Positions 9,526 to 17,967 of a DNA stretch of 44,832 nucleotides are shown piece after piece. The stretch is taken from positions 1 to 44,832 of the forward strand of contig DYPD01000017.1 in assembly GCA_020720115.1 (NCBI GenBank). The letters are read 5' to 3'. The notes under the pieces are model-generated. The model was not told the origin of the DNA and searched no databases. It saw only the letters and a program-made list of their open reading frames with translations. The position numbers and the translations under genes were made by a program. How positions within the stretch are numbered: the stretch's first letter is position 1; each line of letters begins with the position of its first letter. The stretch comes from Thiomargarita sp. Lineage in GTDB: Bacteria > Pseudomonadota > Gammaproteobacteria > Beggiatoales > Beggiatoaceae.

Positions 9526-10218
9526 ATGAAGACGTATACACTTCGCCCCTTTTTGAAACTGATAGGTATTGGTTTCTTGACTTTAATTTCATATTCGCTG
9601 GCTTATGCTGGTGATGCGCCACCGGTTTATACGCCGCCGGTTGTTGATGCCCCTGGAACGACGGTGGGGGGGGGAACTCGCGGTCATGAAAGCGTTGAGG
9701 ATGATCAGTTTCTCAGTGTGTTAGCGACTCAAACGCATGTGGGTCAGACTATTTCTGCGCAGCCAGTATTGTATTGGGTGCTTACGCATGACATGGAGAG
9801 TTCTATCATGGTGAGCCTGAGCAATATGGATGCCGCAATGCAAACGGGGAAGCCTTTGCTGGGCATTGAGGTGGCTCATCCCAAAGCGGGGATTTATAAG
9901 GTTGATTTGGCAAAACACCAGGTGATTTTGGAACCTGGTGTAGAATATGCCTGGGGGGTTGAGGCTTTAGTAGATGAGCAGTTTCCTTCTCGAAATCCAA
10001 GTTCTATGGCAACTTTGGTGCGCATTCAGCCGCAACTGAAGGTGGCTGAAGCCTTAGCTAAAACTAATGAGTTGGAGCATCCTGCAATCTATGCTCAAGC
10101 GGGACTTTGGTATGATGCTTTTGATGCTTTATCTCGGTTGATTGATAAGTATCCTGGTAAAGCGACTGAATTGCACCAATATCGTAGTGACTTGTTGCGA
10201 CAAATCGGGTTGCAGTAG
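9526..10218 (+). CDS. DUF928-like secreted protein
   Basis: Signal peptide 'MKTYTLRPFLKLIGIGFLTLISYSLAYA'; pattern 'QPVLYWVLTHD...GIYKVDLAKHQVILEPGVEYAWGVEALVD...PQLKVAEALAKTNELEHPAIYAQAGLWYDAFDAL' resembles DUF928. Confidence 0.65.
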   Translation: MKTYTLRPFLKLIGIGFLTLISYSLAYAGDAPPVYTPPVVDAPGTTVGGGTRGHESVEDDQFLSVLATQTHVGQTISAQPVLYWVLTHDMESSIMVSLSNMDAAMQTGKPLLGIEVAHPKAGIYKVDLAKHQVILEPGVEYAWGVEALVDEQFPSRNPSSMATLVRIQPQLKVAEALAKTNELEHPAIYAQAGLWYDAFDALSRLIDKYPGKATELHQYRSDLLRQIGLQ

Positions 10219-10269
10219 GTTGCTAAACACGAAAGGATGGTTGCTCAAAGCGAGCAATAAAAGGAATGT

Positions 10270-12963
10270 ATGTCAGAAATACCTAGGACCGACTCTGCAA
10301 TTCAAAAAAACACTTCATCTTCTTCCCGCCTTTCCAAGCTGAGCCTTCAGTCTGGACACCGCCTACGCGGTATTTCGGTTTTTTTCGTCAGCTTTCTGGT
10401 TACTTTAATCCTTTTAGGTGGCTGGCGCCTTGGTTGGTTTCAATCCTTAGAACTTAATGCCTATGATTGGATTGTCCGTTTGCGTCCAGTTCAACCGCCA
10501 GATTCCCGTATTTTAGTTGTAGGTATCACTGAAAATGATATTCAGGCTATCAAACAGTTTCCTTTGACCGATGCTAAACTGACTGAAGCTTTGCGCAAAC
10601 TGTTGGTGTATAAGCCTGCATTGATTGGTTTAGATATATACCGCGATATACCGCATGGTGAAGGGGGTGATGAACTGCTTGCATTGCTTAAGTCTTCAAC
10701 CTTTATCAGTGTGACTAAAGTCATTGGTAAAGAGGTACCGTCACCGCCAGGTTTGTCCGCCGCCCGTATTGGTTTTAGCGATATGTTGCTCGATCCTGAT
10801 GCGGTTATCCGTCGTAATCTGTTGTATATGCGGATGGGTAGTGGCGAAACTATCAGTTCTTTTGCGTTTAGTTTAGCCATTGCTTATTTGTGGCAAAATG
10901 GCATTGCATTGACTCCAAGTAGTGATAAACCGGAACATTTTTTCTTAGGAAAATCTTTATATCAGCCCTTAAACAAGGGGTCAGGCAGCTACCAGACGAT
11001 TGATACGGGCGGCTATCAGATCATGCTCAATTACCGCCCAGGTGACGCTGTTGCGCAGCAAGTGAGCCTGATGGATGTGTTAGAAAATCGTGTGCCAGAG
11101 GCGCAGATCAAGGACAAAATCGTGTTGCTGGGCACAGTCGCACCGAGTGCTAAGGATATGTATTTTACGCCGTACAGCTACAGTGATAGAGATACGGTGC
11201 AAGTGCCAGGTATTTTGGTACATGCGCATATGCTGAGTCAGTTTTTGAATGCTGCTTTAGGCAATGCTGGGGAAGATTCGGCAGAGGGGTTCCCTTACCC
11301 GCCCATGATTCGCTTTTTTTCTGATTGGGTAGAAGCATTCTGGATTCTGTTTTGGGCATTTGTCGGTGCTTGGTTGACCTGGCGTATGCAGCATCCGCTA
11401 CCGTTGGCACTCAGCATTGCCAGTGTTTTTTTGCTACTACCGGGCTGTGGCTTTGTGCTGTTGGTGTATGAGGGGATTTGGATTCCGCTTGCTACCCCGG
11501 CAACGACATTCCTGGCGGCAATTATCACTGTCATGAGCGCCCGCCGCGCTTACCTGGCACTTTACGATGCGCTGACTGGCTTGCCAAATCGTGCTTTGTT
11601 TATGCGGCAATTGCGGCGTGCTCAGTATGGCGGTTGGTTGTATCGCAAAACCCACCCAAGGCTGGCGCAACCGGAAAAAACGGACTTGCATCTCATTGCT
11701 GCGGTGCTGTTGCTGGATTTGGAGCGGTTTAAGGTCATTAATGCCGTGTTAGGACCAGAAACCGGTGATTTGTTGCTGAAAGCCTTTGCCAGCCGCTTGC
11801 ATAACTTACTGTCCAACTTTATTGGACAAACGCCAGGGGCAAGTGTGCCCAGTTTGGCGCGAGTTGGGGGTACTGAGTTTGCAATGCTTCTGCGTTACCC
11901 TAAAAACCCGCAAGAAGTGATTGATTTTACAATAGAAATGCAACATAGCATTATGCAGCCGTTTGCCGTACAGACGCACGAAATCTTTACCTACACCAAT
12001 ATCGGCATTGCGTTAGCCTACACAGGCACAGATCGCGCTCTGCTGCGGGATGCTCATGCCGCGATGAACCGCGCCAAAGCTTTAGGTAAAAATGCGCCAG
12101 AGGTGTTTGTTGCTTCTACTGGTTTGGAGGAAATCAAACATTTCCAGATCGAGAGCGACTTGCGCCGTGCAGTGCGACGCCACCAATCCGCTTTTGCTGC
12201 CACCAGTTCTGCTATCAATGAATTTCCGGTTTATTACCAACCGCTGGTGTCTTTGAAAACCGGGCGTATTGCCGGCTTTGAGGCGCTGGTGCGCTGGCAG
12301 CATCCAACACGCGGTTTGGTTTCGCCCATTGAATTTATTAATATCGCTGAAGAAACCGGTTTAATTGTTGCCATAGGGGAATGGGTGCTCATTGAAGCCT
12401 GTCGTCAAGCCTTTGAATGGCAACGCCGTTTTAGTCAGTATGAACAACTGATTCTCAGCGTTAATTTATCAGGCAAGCAATTTGAGCAACTTGATCTCAA
12501 TGAACGTGTAACCAGGGCTTTGAAAAAAAGCGGGCTTGCGCCGCAACATTTGAAGCTGGAAATCACCGAAAGCATGATTATGAAAGACTTATCCTTGACA
12601 GTGGATATTCTCAACCGCTTGAAAGCTTTAGATATTAAACTCAGTATTGATGATTTTGGTACAGGCTATTCTTCATTGGCGTATTTAACTCAATTCCCTA
12701 CTGATACCCTAAAAATTGACAAAGCCTTCATTAAAAATATGCTTTTAAGTCAACAAGATAGAACTATCGTTAAAAGCATTGCCCGGCTGGCGCATGAGCT
12801 GGAAATGGAAGTGACAGCCGAAGGTATCGAAGAAGTTGAACAGCTTTTGCACCTGCACGCATTGGGCTGTGAATACGGGCAAGGCTACTTGTTTTCGCCC
12901 CCTGTGCCCTATAATGAAGCAGAAGCGATGCTCGAACAAAATCCCTGTTGGTTACAAAACTAA
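10270..12963 (+). CDS. CHASE2 - GGDEF (degenerate) - EAL domain protein
   Basis: CHASE2-like N-terminus 'YDWIVRLRPVQPPDSRILVVGITENDI...GLDIYRD', three TM segments around 11320-11540, 'RVGGTEFAMLLRY' in place of GGDEF, EAL motifs 'FEALVRWQHP', 'LEITES', 'IDDFGTGYSSL', 'LKIDKAFI', 'AEGIEE'. Confidence 0.92.
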   Translation: MSEIPRTDSAIQKNTSSSSRLSKLSLQSGHRLRGISVFFVSFLVTLILLGGWRLGWFQSLELNAYDWIVRLRPVQPPDSRILVVGITENDIQAIKQFPLTDAKLTEALRKLLVYKPALIGLDIYRDIPHGEGGDELLALLKSSTFISVTKVIGKEVPSPPGLSAARIGFSDMLLDPDAVIRRNLLYMRMGSGETISSFAFSLAIAYLWQNGIALTPSSDKPEHFFLGKSLYQPLNKGSGSYQTIDTGGYQIMLNYRPGDAVAQQVSLMDVLENRVPEAQIKDKIVLLGTVAPSAKDMYFTPYSYSDRDTVQVPGILVHAHMLSQFLNAALGNAGEDSAEGFPYPPMIRFFSDWVEAFWILFWAFVGAWLTWRMQHPLPLALSIASVFLLLPGCGFVLLVYEGIWIPLATPATTFLAAIITVMSARRAYLALYDALTGLPNRALFMRQLRRAQYGGWLYRKTHPRLAQPEKTDLHLIAAVLLLDLERFKVINAVLGPETGDLLLKAFASRLHNLLSNFIGQTPGASVPSLARVGGTEFAMLLRYPKNPQEVIDFTIEMQHSIMQPFAVQTHEIFTYTNIGIALAYTGTDRALLRDAHAAMNRAKALGKNAPEVFVASTGLEEIKHFQIESDLRRAVRRHQSAFAATSSAINEFPVYYQPLVSLKTGRIAGFEALVRWQHPTRGLVSPIEFINIAEETGLIVAIGEWVLIEACRQAFEWQRRFSQYEQLILSVNLSGKQFEQLDLNERVTRALKKSGLAPQHLKLEITESMIMKDLSLTVDILNRLKALDIKLSIDDFGTGYSSLAYLTQFPTDTLKIDKAFIKNMLLSQQDRTIVKSIARLAHELEMEVTAEGIEEVEQLLHLHALGCEYGQGYLFSPPVPYNEAEAMLEQNPCWLQN

Positions 12964-12982
12964 ACAAAAGGTTAGGCGCAAA

Positions 12983-13015
12983 AAAGAGGCGCAAGCCTTA
13001 TGCTTGCGCCTCTTT
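12983..13015 (+). terminator. Strong hairpin, probable terminator of the DUF928/CHASE2-EAL operon
   Basis: Perfect 14-bp inverted repeat AAAGAGGCGCAAGC-(CTTAT)-GCTTGCGCCTCTTT with T-containing tail, 22 nt after the stop codon. Confidence 0.85.
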
Positions 13016-13211
13016 CTTATGCTTTTCTGCCACAGCTAAAAAACATTGATAAACTTGATTAACCTATAAAGAATTTTATAAAAAATACGCAGAAGATTGA
13101 CTACACTATGAATACAGGGTTTTCTTGTTTGTGGAAAACCTTATAAAAACACAGATTTTTTAAGGCGCTGAAACACCTTGGGAAACCTGACTACCACTTG
13201 AGGAGATGTTC

Positions 13212-13595
13212 ATGTCCAAGCAAAAAGACCCGCAAACCGATCTGCAAATAGCCCAAATGGTTAAACATTCTGCCCATCAAATCTGGCTTGCAGGGCTGGG
13301 TGCTTTCGTCAAAACACAGCAGGAAAACAATGGTTTATTTGAAGAATTAGTAGCAGAAGGCGAAGCAGCGGAAAAGCGTTGTCGTGAAGAGCGGCAAAAT
13401 TGTGCGCAGCATTTGCCGCCTAAGCCGCAAGCTGCCTGGAGCCGAATGGAAAATAGTTTTGAAGAACGGGTTGCACAGGCTGTCAACCGTCTGGGCGTAC
13501 CTTCCCGCAAGGAGTTGCAAAATTTAACAGAGCAAGTAGATACCTTAGCCAAACATCTACAACAGCTCCAAGTCGCTGGACAGCTTAGAAATTAA
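13212..13595 (+). CDS. Phasin / polyhydroxyalkanoate granule-associated family protein
   Basis: 'SAHQIWLAGLGAFVKTQQE...LFEELVAEGEA' and coiled-coil 'RVAQAVNRLGVPSRKELQNLTEQVDTLAKHLQQL' typical of PhaF/PhaI-type phasins. Confidence 0.8.
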   Translation: MSKQKDPQTDLQIAQMVKHSAHQIWLAGLGAFVKTQQENNGLFEELVAEGEAAEKRCREERQNCAQHLPPKPQAAWSRMENSFEERVAQAVNRLGVPSRKELQNLTEQVDTLAKHLQQLQVAGQLRN

Positions 13596-13610
13596 GTCAA
13601 TACGACAAAC

Positions 13611-14795
13611 TCACAAGCGCGTTCTACCCTCAGCGGAACGCGCAAAAGCCTCAGCTTCTTGTGCGCTAAAGCGTTCATAAGGAAAACGCAGGCTCACGCA
13701 GTAATGTCCCGCCTCGCTAAAGGTTTCCAACTTGCCTTTTCGCCCATAATAGACACTCAAGCGTTGCCGCAGATTATCCAGCGCGATGCCGTTGCCCCTG
13801 CCTTTACGTTCCACCCAAGTATCGGCTGGCGGCAGTGGATTTTCTATATCAATTTTGATGTCGTGCTCGTCGGTTAAGCCGGTAATCACAATCACCCCGC
13901 CTTGCGGCAACGGCTGTATGCCGTAATAAATGGCGTTTTCCAGCAGGGGTTGTAGGCTGAGTTTGGGTACGAGCGCATCCTTTGGCACTGCATCCAATTG
14001 CCATTTCACTTGCAGGCGATTACCCAAACGCAAGCCCTCAATACGCAAATAACGCTCACACAGGCTGATTTCGTCGGCTAACTGCACGCGCTTTTTAGCA
14101 TCGCTGAGCGTGGCACGAAATAATTCCGACAAATCTTCGACTGCTTGCTCGGCTAACTCGGCATCAATGCGCGTCAAACTGGCAATGGTGTTCATGCTGT
14201 TAAATAAAAAATGCGGGTGAATTCGCGCCTGCAATGCTTGTACACGAAACTCAGCCTCGGCTTCTGCCTTCAGTCGCCAATGGTAGCTAAGGTGAAAATA
14301 ATGTAGCGCGATAATGCTCACCACTGCGCTGATGCCCAAATTGCGTAGCATGAACACGGGATACTTAAAAGGCGCAATGCTCACATCGCCCATGCCTTTA
14401 ATCACTAGGTTACTGTTGGGCACCACAATCATCTGGTCAAAACCTGGCGGCGGCGTGAGCGCAGCGGCAGGGTCTAGCCAAAATAACCAGGCTAAGTGAC
14501 TGTAAATAGAGGTAATCAGCATCACTAATAAATGAATTAACACTGCTGACACCAGGCGTTGACGCTTTTCCAGCCAATGGCGAGCAGGGCACAAAAACAC
14601 GATGCTACTCAACACCACTGCATGAACAAACAGGGAAACACTGATAATGCTGATAAATTTATGTGTGGGAAACCCCAAAGGCGCTAACACAATCACTAAG
14701 GCTAAAAGCTGCGCCAACAATAAGCCGCTCCAAATCAAGCGCGGCTGGCAAAAATCCGGCAAAAAAGGCGTTTCTGACAGCGGTGGAAGAGACAT
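13611..14795 (-). CDS. LytS/AlgZ(FimS)-type sensor histidine kinase (His_kinase plus HATPase)
   Basis: 'RIHPHFLFNSMNTIASLTRID', 'LSLQPLLENAIYYGIQPLPQGG', 'GNGIALDNLRQRLSVYYG'; N-terminal TM helices. Confidence 0.85.
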   Translation of the reverse strand: MSLPPLSETPFLPDFCQPRLIWSGLLLAQLLALVIVLAPLGFPTHKFISIISVSLFVHAVVLSSIVFLCPARHWLEKRQRLVSAVLIHLLVMLITSIYSHLAWLFWLDPAAALTPPPGFDQMIVVPNSNLVIKGMGDVSIAPFKYPVFMLRNLGISAVVSIIALHYFHLSYHWRLKAEAEAEFRVQALQARIHPHFLFNSMNTIASLTRIDAELAEQAVEDLSELFRATLSDAKKRVQLADEISLCERYLRIEGLRLGNRLQVKWQLDAVPKDALVPKLSLQPLLENAIYYGIQPLPQGGVIVITGLTDEHDIKIDIENPLPPADTWVERKGRGNGIALDNLRQRLSVYYGRKGKLETFSEAGHYCVSLRFPYERFSAQEAEAFARSAEGRTRL

Positions 14796-15120
14796 GAGTA
14801 TTCCTGTGGATAAAAGGTATTGATCGTCAAGGCGTTTGGCATAGCCGTCTGGTAAAAGTTAGGGTTAATTTCAAAGCAATCTTTCTATGGGTAATGCCTT
14901 GGATAACAATAAAATGGCGTTTTTTGCGCAGCAACACCTTGACCTTCAAGATAGAAGAGTTTATTTTTACACGTTTCTCTTGTTTTTTGTCCAAAGCATT
15001 AGATTCCCGTGTTCATTCAACAAAATCTCTTTATTAAATAAGGGATTAATTGCAGATTAAGGGTTAAGCGTGTAAACCCGCATTGCAAAATAAGCGTGGC
15101 GCTAACATTATCTGCTTTAA

Positions 15121-15143
15121 GAAGTGCGGTAGTAAGGCACTTC
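15121..15143 (+). promoter_or_regulatory. Hairpin in the ilvB 5' region (function unknown)
   Basis: Inverted repeat GAAGTGC-(GGTAGTAAG)-GCACTTC, 37 nt before the GTG start of ilvB; no T-tract. Confidence 0.3.
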
Positions 15144-15179
15144 TGCATACTAAACTAATGTGTACAAAGGGGGGCCAAC

Positions 15180-16937
15180 GTGGCCAATGAAGCAGAAATC
15201 TTAACTGGTGCTGAAATACTCGTCCGTTGCTTAGAGCAAGAAGGTGTTGAATTCATCTTCGGCTATCCAGGCGGCTCTGTTCTGCACATTTATGACGCGC
15301 TCTTTACACGCGATCATGCCAATAAAATCCAGCATATACTGGTACGCCATGAGCAGGGCGCTACTCATGCTGCGGATGGTTATGCACGCGCTACCGGCAA
15401 ACCTGGCGTGGTGCTGGTAACTTCCGGTCCGGGTGCGACCAATGCAGTCACTGGGATTGCAACCGCCTACATGGATTCCATCCCAATGGTGGTCATTACC
15501 GGTCAAGTACCTACGACCTTGATTGGCAACGACGCGTTCCAAGAAGTGGATTCTGTTGGCATCACGCGCCCCTGTGTAAAACACAATTTTCTGGTCAATG
15601 ACGTTAAAAATTTGGCTATGACCATGAAAAAAGCTTTTTATATTGCCACCACTGGGCGTCCAGGACCTGTAGTTGTGGACATTCCCAAAGACATTACCGC
15701 ACACAAAACCCTGTTTGCTTATCCTGACAGCATTGAATTGCGCTCTTATAAGCCCGTATTGAGCGGTCATCCGGGGCAAATTCGCAAAGCTGCCGAGCTG
15801 ATTTTATCCGCCAAGCGCCCGGTAATTTATACTGGCGGCGGCGTTGTATTGAGCAATGCGACAGAAGAACTAACCCAGTTTACCCGCTTACTCCGCTACC
15901 CCATTACGCAAACGCTGATGGGTTTAGGTGCGTATCCAGCAACCGATAAGCAGTTTATCGGCATGTTAGGCATGCACGGCACTTATGAAGCCAACATGGC
16001 AATGCACGAATGTGACGTGCTCGTTGCTATTGGTGCTCGTTTTGATGACCGCGTGACCGGCGATGTAAAAAAATTCTGTCCCCATGCCAAAATTATCCAC
16101 ATAGACATTGATCCCTCTTCCATTTCCAAAAATGTACGGGTGGATATTCCTATTGTGGGCGATGTTAAGCATGTGTTAATTGACTTAACTAAAGAGATTC
16201 GTGACAGCGGGCGCAGTCCTGGAGAAGACGCTTTAACGCAATGGTGGGCGCAGATTCATAACTGGCAGGAAAAACACTGTCTCTACTATGATCGCAACAG
16301 CGAACTTATCAAACCGCAAGCCGTCATTGAAACCCTATACGAATTGACGGGCGGCGATGCCTTCATCACTTCTGACGTAGGTCAGCACCAAATGTGGGCT
16401 GCACAATTCTACAAGTTTGACCAGCCGCGCCGTTGGATTAATTCCGGTGGCTTAGGCACAATGGGATTTGGTTTACCTGCCGCTATCGGCGTTAAGCTCG
16501 CCTATCCGGATCGCCCAGTTTTCTGCATTACTGGAGAAGCCAGCATTCAAATGTGCATCCAGGAGCTTTCAACCTGCAAACAATATGACTTACCGATTAA
16601 AATCATTTGTTTGAATAACCGCTACATGGGCATGGTGCGGCAGTGGCAAGAAATGTTCTATGACAAGCGTTATTCGCATTCCTACATGGATGCTTTGCCA
16701 GATTTCGTTAAATTGGCAGAAAGTTATGGACATCTCGGCAGATACATTACCAAGCCCGAAGCGGTGAGGTCTGCCTTGGAAGAAGCGATGGCTATTCAAG
16801 ACCGCCTCGTATTCATGGATTTTATTACTGATCCAGCAGAAAATGTTTTCCCGATGGTTGCAGCCGGCAAAGGACAGCACGAAATGGTGCTGTCCCCCCT
16901 GTCACCACAGACGCCAGTTGAAAGGGAGTTAGCCTAA
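15180..16937 (+). CDS. ilvB: Acetolactate synthase large subunit
   Basis: 'GAEILVRCLEQEGVEFIFGYPGGSVLHIYDAL', 'HEQGATHAADGYARATGKPGVVLVTSGPGATN', TPP motif 'GEASIQMCIQELSTCKQYDLPIKIICLNN'. GTG start; overlaps ilvH by 1 nt. Confidence 0.97.
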   Translation: MANEAEILTGAEILVRCLEQEGVEFIFGYPGGSVLHIYDALFTRDHANKIQHILVRHEQGATHAADGYARATGKPGVVLVTSGPGATNAVTGIATAYMDSIPMVVITGQVPTTLIGNDAFQEVDSVGITRPCVKHNFLVNDVKNLAMTMKKAFYIATTGRPGPVVVDIPKDITAHKTLFAYPDSIELRSYKPVLSGHPGQIRKAAELILSAKRPVIYTGGGVVLSNATEELTQFTRLLRYPITQTLMGLGAYPATDKQFIGMLGMHGTYEANMAMHECDVLVAIGARFDDRVTGDVKKFCPHAKIIHIDIDPSSISKNVRVDIPIVGDVKHVLIDLTKEIRDSGRSPGEDALTQWWAQIHNWQEKHCLYYDRNSELIKPQAVIETLYELTGGDAFITSDVGQHQMWAAQFYKFDQPRRWINSGGLGTMGFGLPAAIGVKLAYPDRPVFCITGEASIQMCIQELSTCKQYDLPIKIICLNNRYMGMVRQWQEMFYDKRYSHSYMDALPDFVKLAESYGHLGRYITKPEAVRSALEEAMAIQDRLVFMDFITDPAENVFPMVAAGKGQHEMVLSPLSPQTPVERELA

Positions 16938-17431
16938 TGCGTCACACCATTTCAGTTTTACTGGAAAACGAAGCAGGAGCACTGTCCCGTGTTTCAGGTC
17001 TGTTTTCCGCACGCGGCTACAACATAGAATCACTCACTGTTGCGCCAACCGAAGACCCCTCTTTATCTCGCATGACCATAGTGACCTATGGTTCAGATGA
17101 GGTGATAGAGCAAATAACTAAACAACTCAACAAATTAGTTGATGTAGTTAAGCTTCTCGATCTAACCGAGGGTGCGCATATCGAGCGCGAACTATTGCTA
17201 ATTAAAGTCAATGTTAATCAGCCCGCAGTCTGTGATGATCTCAAACGCATGACTGACATTTTTCGTGGGCGCGTGATTGATGTCAGCGATGCTTGCTATA
17301 CCATCGAACTGACAGGTACGGGCGATAAACTGGACGCTTTCATTAAAGCCGTCAACCCTAAACTCATCGTTGAAACTGTGCGCTCTGGCGTCTCTGGCAT
17401 TGCACGGGGCAATCGCACCTTGCGGACATAA
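16937..17431 (+). CDS. ilvH: Acetolactate synthase small subunit
   Basis: 'MRHTISVLLENEAGALSRVSGLFSARGYNIESLTVAPTED' ACT domain. Confidence 0.97.
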   Translation: MRHTISVLLENEAGALSRVSGLFSARGYNIESLTVAPTEDPSLSRMTIVTYGSDEVIEQITKQLNKLVDVVKLLDLTEGAHIERELLLIKVNVNQPAVCDDLKRMTDIFRGRVIDVSDACYTIELTGTGDKLDAFIKAVNPKLIVETVRSGVSGIARGNRTLRT

Positions 17432-17439
17432 AGCTTTAA

Positions 17440-17508
17440 CTGCTGCTTGCGTTCCTCGCTCCCTGAGCTTGTCAAAGGGAATAAGGAAGGCAAGCAGCAG
17501 GTTTTTTT
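17440..17508 (+). terminator. Rho-independent terminator-like hairpin after ilvH
   Basis: CTGCTGCTTGC (17440-17450) pairs with GCAAGCAGCAG (17490-17500), followed by GTTTTTTT; the loop contains TCCCTGAGCTTGTCAAAGGGA, itself an imperfect palindrome. Confidence 0.75.
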
Positions 17509-17520
17509 GGGATAAAACTT

Positions 17521-17949
17521 ATGGGTTTGTACGAAACTGATTTCTATGCGTGGACACAACAACAAAGCCAACTGCTCAAAGACGGACAATTAAATCAAAT
17601 TGACATTGCCAATCTGATTGAAGAAATAGAAAGCATGGGCAAATCCGAACTGCGCGAACTAGAAAACCGCTTAGAAATTCTGTTTATGCACTTACTCAAA
17701 TGGCAGTTTCAACCTCAATATCGTGGCAACAGTTGGCGTTACAGCATTGAAGAACAACGTGCAAAACTTGTCGAACATCTTGAAGATAATCCTAGCCTCA
17801 AACACAAACTGCCGCAAGCCTTAACTCGCGCTTACAATCATGCAATTCGTAGCGCAGCCAAAGAAACCAATCTTGCCAAAAAGACATTTCCTCCAATTTG
17901 CCCTTGGACTTTTGAGCAAGTGATGAATGAAGTGTTTTTGCCTGAGTGA
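17521..17949 (+). CDS. DUF29 family protein
   Basis: 'YETDFYAWTQQQSQLLKDGQLNQIDIANLIEEIESMGKSELRELENRLEILFMHLLKWQFQP...SWRYSIEEQR' is diagnostic of DUF29. Confidence 0.92.
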   Translation: MGLYETDFYAWTQQQSQLLKDGQLNQIDIANLIEEIESMGKSELRELENRLEILFMHLLKWQFQPQYRGNSWRYSIEEQRAKLVEHLEDNPSLKHKLPQALTRAYNHAIRSAAKETNLAKKTFPPICPWTFEQVMNEVFLPE

Positions 17950-17967
17950 TTTGTTCAGAATATTCAA

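Noticed and set aside
13118-13140. GGTTTTC...GAAAACC hairpin upstream of the phasin gene
   Set aside because: Only 7 bp, AT-rich; expected by chance in an intergenic region.
14887-15060. 57-aa ORF upstream of ilvB as a possible leader peptide for attenuation
   Set aside because: No clear run of Leu/Ile/Val codons at a hairpin junction and no terminator-like T-tract before ilvB; only a short hairpin at 15121-15143.
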